Assembly: GCA_025642065.1 (NCBI GenBank)
Contig: JAODUP010000141.1
Coordinates: 70,001 to 134,000, forward strand
Direction: 5' to 3'
Source: Paralvinella palmiformis
Taxonomy: Eukaryota > Annelida > Polychaeta > Terebellida > Alvinellidae
Length of the DNA stretch: 64,000 nucleotides
The notes below the pieces were generated by a model. That model was not told the origin of the DNA. It saw only the letters and a program-made list of their open reading frames with translations, and made no database searches. The translations under genes and the position numbers were made by a program. Numbering within the stretch: position 1 is the first letter of the stretch; each line of letters opens with the position of its first letter. Of the stretch, positions 47,195-59,739 are shown in pieces.

Positions 47195-47665
47195 TCGGCT
47201 AAATCCTGGACCTTTGCTTGAGCTTGTAAAATTCTTGGTTGAAATAATCGTTAGTTGTATAAATCTTTGGTTGTATAAATCTTTGGTTGTACAAATATTC
47301 GATTGTATAAATATTTGATTGTATAAATACTTACTTATATTTTACAGCATAAATCTTTCTTTGAATTCATCTTTTGTTATATAAATCTTTCTTTGTATAC
47401 ATTTATTTGTATGGATTAGTATTTGTATAAATATGTATTTGTATAAATCATTGGTTGTATAAATATTTAGTTATATAAAGCTTTGGTTCTATAAATATTT
47501 GGTTATATAAACCTTTGATTGCATAAATCTTTGGTTATATAAATCTTTGGTTATATACATCTTTTGTTGTATGAATCTTTGATTAAATAAAGCCTTGAAT
47601 ATATAAACCTTTGATTGCATATATATTTGGTTATATAAATTTTTGTTTGTATGAATCTTTAGTTC
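47195..47665 (-). repeat. Degenerate AACCAAAGATTTATATA minisatellite, right arm
   Basis: Reverse-complement partner of the array at 10,860-11,345, of similar length, with units such as TATAAATCTTTGGTTGTA. Confidence 0.85.
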
Positions 47666-47919
47666 TACATCATACAGCGTAATTTTTGTAATATTTAATA
47701 ACATTTAATCTAAACCAGGAACGTTTCAAATTGTTTCTATCCGTTAACAAATCGCGTGTTATACCAGTAATAAAACACACATACACACCTATACACATAC
47801 TTACATACAAACAGACGCACACATAAATACTATACTTGTAAACGTAATAACCATTGATCTCTATTTTTACTATACACACATCAATTACTTCCACTAACTA
47901 TCTATTTTTATAATATATC

Positions 47920-48120
47920 TTGATTACAGGCACACGGGTAATAATAGCAGTAGACAAATTTTGTAAAAAGAATATAGCCCATTATTTTGACCAACTAGTA
48001 GTTGATTACATCTGTCACAAATGTCAAAACGTGACACCTTTTAGAAAACGTGTTAGTGTACAGCTTAATCTGTCTGCCAAAGTTAGCCATGTCAAATGTT
48101 GTATGTCAAAACGTAATTAG
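47920..48120 (+). CDS. Possible small exon, unknown (right-arm copy)
   Basis: Mirror of 10,593-10,393 with an identical predicted 66-residue product. The surrounding DNA is also nearly identical between arms for several hundred bases, so conservation does not by itself show coding. Confidence 0.2.
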   Translation: MITGTRVIIAVDKFCKKNIAHYFDQLVVDYICHKCQNVTPFRKRVSVQLNLSAKVSHVKCCMSKRN

Positions 48121-48269
48121 GCCAACATTAAATTATTCTAGTTCTATGTCTGGTATATATACTTGTATATATTCGTGTGGTCATGTTTTTTGTTAGCGGC
48201 TTATGCGAAAATTGGTACGCGAAAAGAGTTTTTTACCTGTGACAAACAGCAACAGTTTAGGAAAGTACA

Positions 48270-48470
48270 CTGCATGGGTGTTTATGCGTGCGCGCATGTG
48301 TGTGTTTCTGTGTGTTTGAGTGTGTGCGTGCGTGTATGTATGTATGTGTGTGTTTGTGTGTGTGTGTGTGTGCGTATGCGTGTGCGTATGTATATGTGTG
48401 TGTGTAATACAAACACATGTACGAATGCACGCACGCACGCATATATATATATATATATATATATATCCTC
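48270..48470. repeat. (TG)n-type tract with variants and (AT)n
   Basis: Degenerate GTGTGCGTGTATG repeat to about 48,412, ACGC units, then (AT)n to 48,466. Histidine-threonine open frames across it are artefacts. Confidence 0.88.
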
Positions 48471-48477
48471 TTTATAG

Positions 48478-48626
48478 ATCACAGATCACAACCACCTGAG
48501 TTCGAATCTCGGCGTGGGCATATCTGAAGGGTGTTTCATCCTTGACTTCGCTTCAGTTCCTTTGCAGGTTGCTCGGCCATTTAGCCTACCTTGTGCACAA
48601 AAGCGGCCGTAAAACATCAATCATCA
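48478..48626 (+). repeat. tRNA-derived SINE, family B
   Basis: B-box GAGTTCGAATCTCGGCGTGG, body CATATCTGAAGGGTGTTTCATCC and the AGCCTACCTTGTGCAC...GGCCGTAAAAC 3' end. Head diverged. Confidence 0.7.
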
Positions 48627-49099
48627 TCACCTTTCTCTTTCACCCTTTTCTCTTTCCGGTTATTTGTCCCTCTATTATTCAAGCTGTTGTCTTTACTCAC
48701 ACCCTTTTTACATTATATATTCAAGCATACGTCTCGTTGAAATTTCGACACCTCTTCAATAGTCTTTAAAATAGATAATCATGTTTCCATCATTATTAAT
48801 CACACAACCAACATTCTTATTTCGAGATGTCGTCATTAATGTCAGAATTCTGTACTCACCTGTCCCCAAACCAAGGAACAGAACCACAAAACTCGTTCGG
48901 ATAAAGCCAACTAGAGCCATTTTAGCCGCCGCGATAAGTAACAATTTTCTTATCAGATAAATAATCTTTCGCTCAAAGCTGCCGTCCTCACTTCACGCCG
49001 TCAAGTGATGCTCTGATCCAATCACTAACCACATATGTATACCACCATGTTAAGACAACGATTGACGCGCCCCCTAACGTATGTAGTTAAATCTAGCAG

Positions 49100-51378
49100 C
49101 AGAGAGCTTAAATATAGAGAGGCGTTACTCTTGCCGCGCCATGTTGAATTTCGAACCAGTGGCGCCTCGAGCGACCGGAGGTTTTTCTCAGATAAACAAA
49201 AGCTCTCTGGTTGTCCACATGCGATCGTGTACATGTGTGCGCATGGCGGAAATTAATTGCCAATACTAGTACTATATGTTACATGATCACACACTCTTTT
49301 ATTAATTAACACTTTAATTGTGCACACATGATATTGAAGGAAAAAAGCTCTGAAACTGTAAACAAATAATTAAGTGATTTCACAGCCCAGTCACTTAATT
49401 AATTCATAGCCTACAATTTGCGATAACTTGACAGCTGATTAGAAAATAATTGAACATGGTTTAGGTTATTTCACAGCTTTGTGTGTGGAAGGCGTAGTTT
49501 CTTTTAATGAAAACAGTTAGGTATATATAATATAATATAATATATAATGATATATACAGCTATTATAACGCAACCGTAACACAATTCACCATATATTCAT
49601 CATATCCGTTTATCATATATTAACTAAAAAAAATTATAAGTTCATTTAAAGTCTACACCTCAATAATATAGACCATGCAATATAGGGCTGCCCAGCTGAG
49701 AACAAAGAATATACATGGAATATTAACAATGTTTATGTTTGCGTTAACATGTTAGAGATAGAGAAATTAGTACTTTCGTACAATAAGCGGCATCAAATCT
49801 CTTGTGCCACCGGTTCATCTATAATTACAATCAGTCATTTAATTGTTATCAAATGGACAGAATAACCCAAATTGCTTCAAGCTCTAAACAACCACTACTA
49901 TAAAAATATGACATTTAGTCCAGATCAGTGAACTGCTTAAAGTTAGACAGGATATACCCAGAGATGTAATAGACACATACATTGACTACTGTAACAGATA
50001 ACACCAGTAAATCTGTAAACAAGAGATTGGCCTGTTTACATGGTATCTCATAATCATAGAACTTCAAGGACTGAAACAGAACAATACCTTGTCAAATAAT
50101 GACTTGAACCAAGTGCATACACAATGTATAAACGCAAATTTTTTTTCCAAGTTGGTTAAAGAATTTGATTTGATATGCATTTAAGTTATGAAGAGAAGTA
50201 TACCAATTAAAGTACATGAGCTGAACATTCAAGTACTAATTCAGATGCTGGTAATCCTTTTTTTGTATTAAGATATGAAATGGGCTGACAAATTTTCATG
50301 GATTTGGTGCCTTGTTTCTTATTTAATTCATTTTATAATACCAATTTTCACCATTAATATTTATCAATATTAATTACCATCACAGCTGGCCCTGTCTCCT
50401 GTATAGGTCTCCTATCTGTTAATACCTTCCTCTTTGATTTCAGTGGATGCATGCGGTGGATTTGGTACATCAAAAATAGTTGGAATAGCATTCTAGATAA
50501 GTTGTCTGGTTCATGAATTCCGTTTCAGTGAAATGTATATCATACATTCTACAATCAGTATTCAAGTAATTTAAATCTTTCCTCATCATATATCTGAACG
50601 ACAACAATTAATAACTCATCTTTTACTTCTGTCAATAGAAACAAATAACAAAATGAATGTTTCTACCACTAGTTGAGGTATTTAATAATTAATTTCATAA
50701 CATTTAAATTATAAATAGAAGCCCATATATATCAATAAGTACCAATTGCTTACGTTTAAAAATAAATATGGATGCAGGTGATCATGTAAATACTCAGCTA
50801 CTTATAATTATTGTAATTAGGGAAAAATTATCTGATTATAGTAATGTAATTTTAGAAGTCCAATTATATTATTAACAATAATAAATTAAAATATACCTCC
50901 CACCCATAACATCTTCAGTGGCTGCAGTCCATGTAACTGTAAGCTTATGTATATCTTACATACCCATTTTTTTATTAATAGGTTGATATTGTTCAATAAA
51001 ATTTAATCAGATTTTGTCTGAAACAAATATAGATCTAGATAGATCCTGCTTGGGCCTACTGCTTGGTCATGTCAAGTAGGGGCGTGTCTACTTCAAATTG
51101 TTATACTTATTTTTAAATATCCTTTACTTTTTAAAAGCCAGATCATATCAAATGTTTACACTAGCTTTCATTTCCTTTCGGGGATGTCTTTATTTGTGCA
51201 TACTTTTTCTGTTACTGCAGCCGAAAGCGGCGCAGAATGAACCAGTGCCATTAGGCGCCATGTTAACGACGGAAGTGACAATCTACCTCCGGTCGCTAGG
51301 GCCCTGGCGCTCCATGAATTCAAAATGGCGTCCCATGTTAAAACGCGAAGTAACACGTCTTGTTATAAATAGACTTTG
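49100..51378. mobile_element. 2.28-kb TIR element with perfect 7-bp target duplication
   Basis: CTAGCAG flanks it at 49,093-49,099 and 51,379-51,385; the left arm has the single site (about 9,630). Ends are imperfect inverted repeats of about 80 bases sharing CA.AG, GCGTTACT-like and AGCGACCGGAGGT segments (49,168-49,180; complement near 51,289-51,301). The interior is AT-rich without a transposase frame, so it is non-autonomous or decayed. It separates the lectin promoter from upstream DNA in the right arm. Confidence 0.82.
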
Positions 51379-52199
51379 CTAGCAGTATACTACCGGTGGC
51401 GTCACTTGGTGACCATCAACGATTTATTGATTTTGTCGTATTGTTGTTGTTTTGTTTAGAACCGACATTATATTTGTTGGTTGGAAGAATGATTAATCCA
51501 AAAAACAAATCTTTTACGTTTCAGAGCTGTGGGATTGGATTGAGGCGCGTGTCGATCCTAATTGCTATGTGGGAGTGACCTGGGGAGAGGAAGTCTGTTT
51601 TAGAGCGAGGGAGTCGGAGGATGATGGATGCCTAAGTCCTCTCGAAGGTTGTGTTTACAGAACGGCTGAGCAATAACATTGTTCTCCATCGCTAGGACAA
51701 TAAGTTGACCAGAAACCGATAATCTGAATCTATGAATGAAACATCCCACAGATACGTGAAGCAATGGGATTTTATTACCACAAATGGAAAATCTAGAAAG
51801 CTGTACGATACAATTTTTAATGTCATTTATACGCTTTTCTACGCAAATTGTTTTGTTTCCGTTTGTTTTCGTGTTTGTGCTTCTTTTATATGATTTACAA
51901 TACACATATTTGGGGTATCTCTAGGTGAAGTAAAATCGACTTGGTTTCGTTTACTCTTTATAGAAGTTTCGTCCTTTATGTGTGCCATTCCTTTTGGTTC
52001 ATATTCTCGGTTGACTTGATCCGTGTAGGGTCTCGACCAGGACCTCGACGAGTTCCCACAAAGTTTTCATGTCTTCGATTACATAAGGTTGGACGATCTG
52101 GATAACAGTGAATAATGTGGAATCGGGGATCTTGAGGTAACTCCGCTCATCCCCGTGTGGTGGCGTCACTTCGGAAGATTTGTTAAAGATCACAGGAAA

Positions 52200-53520
52200 A
52201 GGTTTCCCAAATTAGTCAAAAGGTCAGTGTTATTTATTAAAATCAATTCAGTCGAAGATATAATTAATTCTTTCTACAAATAAAGTTAGTGGTTTTAAAA
52301 CTTGCTTTGCTCGTATCTCATATCCCACATCTTTAATCGAGAATCTTCGGCAAACTTCGGATTGTAACGTCATGTTTGACAAACACAGACGCCAAACATT
52401 CGCCATGGCCTTGTTTAATCTGTGGTACGTGTTCTATATTGTCTTTGTTAAACGCATAGAATGGTGTATTGGGCCGTATATACTTGTCCAAATGGACCTG
52501 CCAGTGGGTGTAGTATGCATTCATTCCCCCAAAACAAGACTCGTTTGCGAGATTGACTGCGAAACGTGAATAGAATGCCAACTTGCTAACCTACCACTTC
52601 GAAGAACGTACGTTATTTCGTTGTATGTGGCACGATCAGTTGGATATGACACGAAGAATGTCAAACTCACATAAGATGCCATTCCAACATTCGACAAACT
52701 GGGTAATGCTAAGCCTAAACGAATCAGCAATTTGATGGAGAAACTGAATAGAAAACGGGTATCTATGAGTGATAATAGGGTAATCTTGGGAGCAAACTAT
52801 TGGACATTCACCAGTTCACACATTCATGAATAAAGTTAAATTTCACTGATTCGCAAACTTGTTTTTACTGAGGCCTACTCAAAGCGTATTATGGCTGTGT
52901 ATTGTAGACACTAATGAACTGTTAAGATAGTAGGTGTTCCACCGAGGTCAGCATATTCCTTTATAGGTCACATATGGGAGAACCGCATGCATTCATCGGG
53001 CTCCAGTGTACCGAAAAATATTCCTTTATTTTAAATGACGTTATATGATAGGAAGAGATAAATATTCGCAGTCAGGCCCATTTTGTTGACTTATCAATTA
53101 AGCTTATACCAACACAAACAAATACACACCAATCTAACTCGTGTCGTGGACCGGGCCGGGTGTCGACAGCACAGGTGGCTGCTCTAGATCCACATTTGCA
53201 CTTGCTGCAGCTAATTCTTCACATTTTTCTGGAAACATGATAGCTGGTGGTTAGAATTGTTTTGATTATTGCATCTGATAGGGAATAAAAAGAAATGTTT
53301 TACGTTATATTTACTTCGAAATACGAAGTTTCTTTTCCAGTCAAAGAAGATCCACCACAATGCATTGTACGAGTGCATCGAAGTTCGAATCCAAATATAT
53401 TTTCTTAACTATTGTACTTATCCATAAATGAGTATCTGATTGATGTATAGATGCATAGATGTTGATAAAGGTATAGATGTACAAATCCATGGACGTTGGT
53501 GTATAGATATGTCTATGGAC
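52200..53520. other. 1.3-kb right-arm-specific segment with a possible exon
   Basis: The left arm has only about 70 unrelated bases at this point (8,760-8,830). On the minus strand 52,581-52,333 encodes a non-repetitive frame (FAVNLANESCFGGMNAYYTH... ending RSLPKILD) preceded by an acceptor-like TTTCGCAG, with an overlapping frame 52,730-52,521. I recognise no family. It may be a captured or transposed coding exon, or chance. Confidence 0.3.
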
Positions 53521-53964
53521 ATGCCACATAACTGAGACTACTTTGTTAAGTACAAGCTTCTTCGTCGAATTTGTGAAAATATGTTTATGTCGAATTCTTG
53601 TTCTGGTTAACTGCTAGCAGGAACTCTGTTTGAGTAATTTGTCAAGGATATAGTATTATTTTTTCTTGTTTAGTTATTCTTCGACCGATCTCTGGTGGGT
53701 AACTTGCATTAGTCTCGTTTATAAACTCCTCCTATATTTTGTTCCATATCTTGTTTGTTCTTGACAAGAGTGGATTTCTAATAAGTAATCTCTGAGTTGA
53801 TATTAATTTTAGTTTTTACATGTTCGCTATACTAGTCCCTGTATTGTTTTGTTCCAAATATTTATCAGTTCCCACTCTCATTGCCCGCTTACGATCTTCA
53901 TCTCATAATATGTCGTACTGTATTGGTATTAACTATAAAAGATGTTTCGCTTTGAAGTAGACGT

Positions 53965-54111
53965 GGGGTCAATTCAATTCCGGAATTGGAATTGATTATT
54001 TTTTAATGGAATTGGAATTGATAAATTTGGAATTGAAATTTCCTACAAAAAAACTAAATCCACAAATTCTTCCATGACAATCCTACTTGGAGTATAAACT
54101 ACTCGGAATAG

Positions 54112-54151
<40 letters not shown>

Positions 54152-56950
54152 AGTATTTATTTCCAATTTTCAAGCATATGAAAATACAAAGTGTACATAT
54201 AACTAAATATAATAATGGAAATTGGGGGACCAGTGTAGCCAAAGCTGTCTTCCTACTGGCCCCTTGAATTACGTATGTATCATTTGACAGAATGAACTAA
54301 TAAAAACATAAATTTGAATACCAAACCATGGGAGGACACATTAGAGAACACCATTGACCAGGTTACGGAATAAAAAAGATGAACATTTTTTATCTCTGTC
54401 GACAGTCATTGTAAAATGGATTGGTTCATCTGACCGTAGCTGGATAAGAAAATAATAACTTCTTTTTTACTTCATTCTTGAACTGACACTTAGAAGTAAA
54501 GTTTGGTATTATTGATGTCCAATTGTTCCATATACATGGGAATTTATAAATGTGAAATTTAGCAGAAAAGGCAGAATCACAACGTTCAATCTTGATTAGA
54601 CTTGATTGTCTGGTTAAATAGGCTTCCTCGATATCACAATTAAATATGAACAAATCACCAAATGAATGAGGTAACCTGGCCATAATATAATCATTCACGA
54701 ATAAGGCAGCTTGGTGCTCATGTAAATCGCCCAGTTTGAGAATTTCAGATTTTTTAAACAGAGGATCTGTGTGACTATTATGCAAAGCTTTATTCATTAT
54801 TCTTACAACTCGTTTTTTGTAAATTGGATTTTCTGCGCATAAACGACTGGCTTGCATTTCCCCATACAGTGATACCATAGGACAGAAATGGGTTAATTAG
54901 AGCGAAGTACAAAGTCCTTAGACTTTCAACCGGGAGAAAATTCTTAACCTGATTTTAATATTTATATGATCTAAATGATTCTTCCAGGTTAAATGCTTGT
55001 CCATATATATAATATTATTATATGTATATATATATATATACTCCAATAATATTGTAGGTTTGATCGTTGAATTTTGCTCCTATTTGATTAAGTTTAGTTC
55101 CGTTTATGGCAACATCTTTGCCCTAAAAGTCACACCTTTTACTTCTTGGTCTAAATACTATATATTTTGTCTTAAAAAGGTTCAAAGATAGACGGTTGGC
55201 ACAAAACAGGTCAAATAATTCAGCAAACTTGGAATTGGCCTGATTAAATAGTTCATCTAGGTTGGAGTCAGAAAAATATAATGATATGTCGTTAGCAAAG
55301 GATATAATATGACCGTTGGTGGATTTTGGAATATCATTTACGTATATTAAATATAAAAGCGGGCATAAAATAGACCCTTATTATGCTTTGGAAGCCAGAT
55401 TTTTTATGAGAATGTCATGATTAATTACATCAAAAGCTTTAGATAAATAAAAAATTGGCATTGTGTATTATGAGGGTTTGAATTATTGACTTTCGCACAG
55501 TAATTAATCAGGTGAATTATGGGATGTAATGTGGAATGCTTTTATCGAAATCCATATTGATGTTTATATAAAATATTATTACTTTTTAGGAAAGACATAA
55601 CTTTATTATACATTATGATTTCAAATAATTTAGAAAATGGTGGTAATAAACTGATTGGACGATAATTCTGTAATTGGCTAGAATCTGAAGCTTTGTATAT
55701 GGGAATGACCTTTAGCTGATCTGGGGCTATACCTGAATCTAACGATCTATTAATGATGTGGGTCATAGGAATAATAATCTCTGATAATGTTTCTTGAAGT
55801 AACTTAGTTGATATTTCATCATGTCCACTACTTAATTTTGATTTTAATTTTCTAACTGTTTCAATGATATAGGATGAATCAACAGGTTCTATGAATATAC
55901 TATTAGATATACCTGTAGACCTATTTAGATAACTCGTATAAGTTTGGCTTTTGGAATATTCAGACTAGTTACAATGCTTATATTAAAAAAGTAATTATTA
56001 AACGAATCGGTTATTTCAGATTTTTCAGATACCTGTTTATTGTTTATTATGAATGTTGAGGGAACATTTACTTTGTTACATTGTTTGCCAATTGCTTTCT
56101 TGAGAATAGCCCAAATATGTTTCATGCTATTTTTATTTTATTCGAGGATATCCATAAAATAGTTTATTTTCCTTTTGTGTTTTAGCTTATTATATAAGTT
56201 AACATACATTTTATAATTATTTAGATTTAGTGAGGTTGGTTTTCTAAGTTTTTTATACAGTAATTTATATTTGGTAGGTAATGATGTTAAAATCCGGCTG
56301 AAACCCATGGCTCTATTTTTATATATTTTTTACATAATTTCGTTTCAATTAATGGGAAGGCTGTGTTAAAAGCATTTTTATATAATGAAATGAATGTATT
56401 ATAAGCTGCGTTTGGGCAGGGAATGTACTGAATTGCGCTAAAGTCGGTTTTATTTAAATATTGTTTAAACAACATTGTATTTGAATCAGAAATAATTCGT
56501 TTTAATTTAGAAGACGGGGGGAGGGGAATAAGCTAACTTATCCTGTGATAATAATACCAGAAGTAGATTTAGACAGTATATCGTTCGTATAAATATGGTC
56601 AATTAAAGTAGCTGAAGAAAACGATAGTCTGGTGGGTTGATGAATCACTGGCATATATCCACGAGAAAAAAATGCCATTTATATAATCATTCGTTTTTTC
56701 GTGAGTACCAAATTTGAGTAAATCAATATTGTATTCCAAGTAGGTACTCGGAGTACCTACTCATGGTAAAGAGTAGTAGTAAAAAGAGTCGGTAAAAAAC
56801 GGAATTGCAACTGGAATTGAAATATTTGGAATTGTAACGAATTTGGAATTGCAACGGAATTGGAATTGATCAATTTGATGTGGAATTGGAATTGACCAAA
56901 TGGAATTGAGTGGAATTGAAATTGGAATTGACAAAATAGAATTGACTCCA
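53965..56950 (-). mobile_element. GAATTGGAATTG dispersed repeat split by a LINE
   Basis: 53,965-54,110 and 56,735-56,950 are the two halves of the repeat seen intact at 12,105-12,360. The hairpin GTAGGTACTCGGAG lies on the 56.7 kb side and the TCCTACTTGGAGTATAAAC part on the 54.1 kb side; the LINE lies between. The left arm lacks both, with its break at the 17-bp tandem array near 8,350. Confidence 0.75.
54113..56600 (-). pseudogene. Non-LTR retrotransposon, 5' truncated, inactive
   Basis: Minus-strand frames in order: about 56,475-56,287 (pre-RT region), 56,125-55,925 (..NNKQVSEKSEITDSFNNYF), 55,766-55,542 (IPIYKASDSSQLQNYRPISLLP..SKLFE..QYGFR, RT blocks), about 55,380-55,300 (GSILCPLLYLIYVNDIP, then SFANDIS where the catalytic FADD has become FAND), and 54,878-54,426 (the C-terminal region typical of CR1/Jockey-group ORF2). 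The endonuclease is missing. The 3' end carries a (TAC)n tail of about 36 bases (54,113-54,150), as such LINEs often end in a microsatellite. Several stops and shifts are present. Family CR1/Jockey group by motif only. Confidence 0.85.
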
Positions 56951-57094
56951 TGTCTGCTTTGAGGTAGTTTGCCAGGTGTCAACACTGGCCATCCAACAAA
57001 AGTCAATAACTACAAAGAGGACAACTTTTCGTTATCAGTTAGCTGATTTGACAATATTCTTATTCATATATAAAATATAAATGTTGTTATTGTT

Positions 57095-57280
57095 GTTGGT
57101 GTTGTTGATGTTGTTGTTTTCCGGCCACTTTGTGTTCATGGTAGACTAAATATGTCTAGCGAAGTCCAAAGGAAAAATGATACCAAAAGAAAGATGAAAC
57201 ACCCTTCAGATATAGCTCGGCGGGGGTTCGAACCGAGCTACTAACAACCTGTACTCAACAGCGCTACCAGCTAGGAAATA
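57095..57280 (-). repeat. tRNA-derived SINE, family B
   Basis: Mirror of 7,978-8,170, with the GGTTCGAACCC B box and (CAA)n tail (here TTG). Its head end is interrupted by the family A SINE. Confidence 0.75.
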
Positions 57281-57282
57281 GT

Positions 57283-57654
57283 GAGCTCCGGTGGCCTAGT
57301 GGTTAAGCACCCGGCACTTGGTGCCAACGGTCGCAGGTTCGAACCCCGCAAGAGGTCGAAACTTTTCCAGGGATTAATTTCTCGGCTCACTATATCGTGG
57401 GTGGCTGACCACGTTAAATGGCGCTGCCGTCTCCACTGAATTATTTAAAATAAATGGGGACGTTAAAACCCCCTGAGGACGTAAAACACTCTGGCAGTGA
57501 CCACCCTCGGGGTATTTCGGCTCCATCTTTCCGTACTGCTCCCCTGTGAGTGGTGGGGGAGGAGGTTTCTCAACCACTCGAACATAGAGGCTGTGCTGAT
57601 TAAGCGACAGCCTGGGGATTCTCCCCGAACAACAAAACCAAAACCAAACCAAGC
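57283..57654 (+). repeat. tRNA-derived SINE, family A, with target duplication
   Basis: Full-length family A unit ending (AACC)n-like. AGCTAGGAAAT occurs on both sides (57,269-57,279 and 57,652-57,662), and the left arm has the uninterrupted site (about 7,972-7,988). It inserted into the right arm after duplication. Confidence 0.88.
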
Positions 57655-58016
57655 TAGGAAATGTAGACCCTACTTCACCATTTAACGCTCCCATACCATA
57701 ACTACATTTCCCAGTCTTAGTCGGGCAGAGCTGACATGGGCAAGGTATCGGGGATTAATTGAAATTCAACATGGGAACTGGCCTTAATAACAGTTCCTAT
57801 GATGCGCTGTTCCCGCCCTAAATCTTCCCTCAGTTGAGCTGGGATTTATGCTAGCACCTTCAGTCAATATAGGATCACCGAGTAGATATATAAATTAACA
57901 CTATCGTCTTTTGTTGGATATGGTTATGGCATAGATGTCGGTTTTACTGAAACGTATCCATCGAATTACTTGTAATGTTTGGATGTGTTGACCTTCTTCT
58001 TTTCAAATCCTACAAC

Positions 58017-58078
58017 CCGAGTTCGAATCTCGGCGTGGGCATATCTGAAGGTTGTTTCATCTTTGACTTCGCTAAAAC
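58017..58078 (+). repeat. SINE family B fragment
   Basis: GAGTTCGAATCTCGGCGTGG followed by CATATCTGAAGGTTGTTTCATC, the head-body junction only. Confidence 0.6.
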
Positions 58079-58089
58079 TGTTCTATATT

Positions 58090-59739
58090 ACAAGTTGTCA
58101 TCCACAAACAGACCAACATCTGTTCTTATTTAGTTGTGTTATATCACATTGATTATATTTATCAAAGGCTGTTGTTGGCAACAACTGGTCCCCCTATACG
58201 TCCCTTAATTCATCCCTATACGTCAGTATCTCGTTCAGAAGACTGTGAATGGATTAGAGCCTCTTCAATATGTCGGAATTTCACTGACAATGAATTCTCC
58301 ACAGATTCGAATCACATCTGTTGACCTTAATTTCTTGACGTCAAGTAAACTTACTTTCTTCTGGATGGGCTCCATCAAGACAATTACGGCGCCTCGTAAC
58401 TCATTTATTGTATCAAATTATATGCTGAAGCTACCAAAATACGTGTATCTTTCATGGATGTAGGACAAATACCTATCAATAAAGTACGAGATTGGACAAA
58501 TACCCACCAAGAAAAAAATATTAAACAAAACATTGAACTAAATAAAAAGAAAAATTGTATACGATGGTAATTTTGGCTATAAAATATTAAAGTATAATGT
58601 CAACATTTTCAAATAATACATTCCCAATACTCCCACTATTATTTTTGTCAACTGACCTCCAATTAAAACAGTATATTATCAATTAAAGTTATTTAGCTGA
58701 AGCCTTTAGAAGCCATATAAATCAAATGCAATATGAACTTGGACTAGATCTAGAAGATTAGAGTTCTTTCATTGAAGCCATGTAAACTTCAGATTTCTTT
58801 ATGCATCAATTGCAATGTTTTGTATTGCACTTTTTAAATGGTATCCATGATTGCAATTATATAATATTTAGGGCTTCGTTCATTGCAAGCATTATTCATG
58901 ATTCAGAATGTAAATACATTAAACAAATTCGTAAACCTTTTTGTCTTTTGTTTCTTTTTTATTCATTTTTTTCTTTGTGGGCATTTGTCCAATCTCCCAC
59001 ATTATTGGTGAGCAATTGTCCAATGAGCAATTGCTCGGTGAGCCATTGTCCGGTGAGCATTTGTCCGTGCAGCATCTTTCATCGTGTGGGCTCGATTGGC
59101 CATTTCCTTGGTGCAGCTGTTAGCGGACTTCATCGTCAGGTCGAGGGATCTAAAGCCGGTACTGTCTGAGTGCGCATGCAGGTTCATCCATCAGTAAAAG
59201 ACTTCGGCCTGCTCGTCTCATTTTCCAAGAAGGTAACCCCTTCGACCATTTGCACAATGTAAAAAGCATTACTGAGGCTAAATGTGGCATCCAGTCACTG
59301 ACTTTGTACAGTCCCCTTAGTCACATAATACGACCAGCACCAAGTCTGAACAACTCAATTCAGCCTAGCCTAGACATATTCCGATATAGGTGAATTTATG
59401 TTAATAACCTGGATTGACTGTATGCATTAATCATGGATTATAAATGTATGCGTTGTTTGTGAAATAGAGATGATATGTGTTTTATCGTGTATACCCATTT
59501 GTTTGCACTTATAAAAAAAAACTCGAATGTCAGAAAAAGAACACGTTATCATTTATTTTTTCAAAACTAAGAAACACGTTAAAAAACACTTTCTTTCAGA
59601 AATGGCTCTTGACACCAAGAAAACATTACATAGTAATAACAGTCAGTAAAAAATCTTTATAATAGAGGTAAAATCCACAAACCATAAAAATTAAGACAAT
59701 TTTTTTTTAAATAAACAATTTGAGCAGAACCAGACACTC
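58090..59739. other. Right-arm-specific DNA, no gene recognised
   Basis: 59,005-59,075 has five irregular repeats of a GTGAGCAATTGTCC-like unit. A signal-peptide-like hydrophobic frame near 58,940-59,000 lies inside T-rich sequence and has no continuation I trust. Confidence 0.4.

Larger units (their letters stand above)
43368..48920 (-). pseudogene. Broken right-arm copy of the SGDDEN C-type lectin gene
   Basis: Same three coding exons as the left-arm gene, in mirror order. Exon 1 48,920-48,860 (signal peptide, donor GTGAGT intact). Exon 2 44,684 to about 44,526 (CTLD N-half; reads FQKFLI then TAA, the GTAAGT donor is gone). Exon 3 43,992-43,368. In exon 3 the codon after WAI is TAG (43,889-43,887), where the left copy has GAG, so translation would stop before the acidic repeat. 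The repeat is shorter (about 20 hexads) and runs directly into SGCVYAMPSGSWNIGSC: the entire linker with the RRKKR site is absent. Cysteines of the C-terminal half remain. Two independent lesions argue against function, but see the consensus-quality caveat for 44.29-44.54 kb. Confidence 0.82.

Noticed and set aside
48160..48250. Possible additional lectin exon in intron 1
   Set aside because: The exon 1 to exon 2 phases already match, joining the signal peptide directly to the first CTLD cysteine, so no extra exon is needed.
58941..59123. Signal-peptide-like frame SFVSFLFIFFFVGICPISHIIG
   Set aside because: Generated by a T-rich tract followed by a short irregular repeat; no conserved downstream domain.
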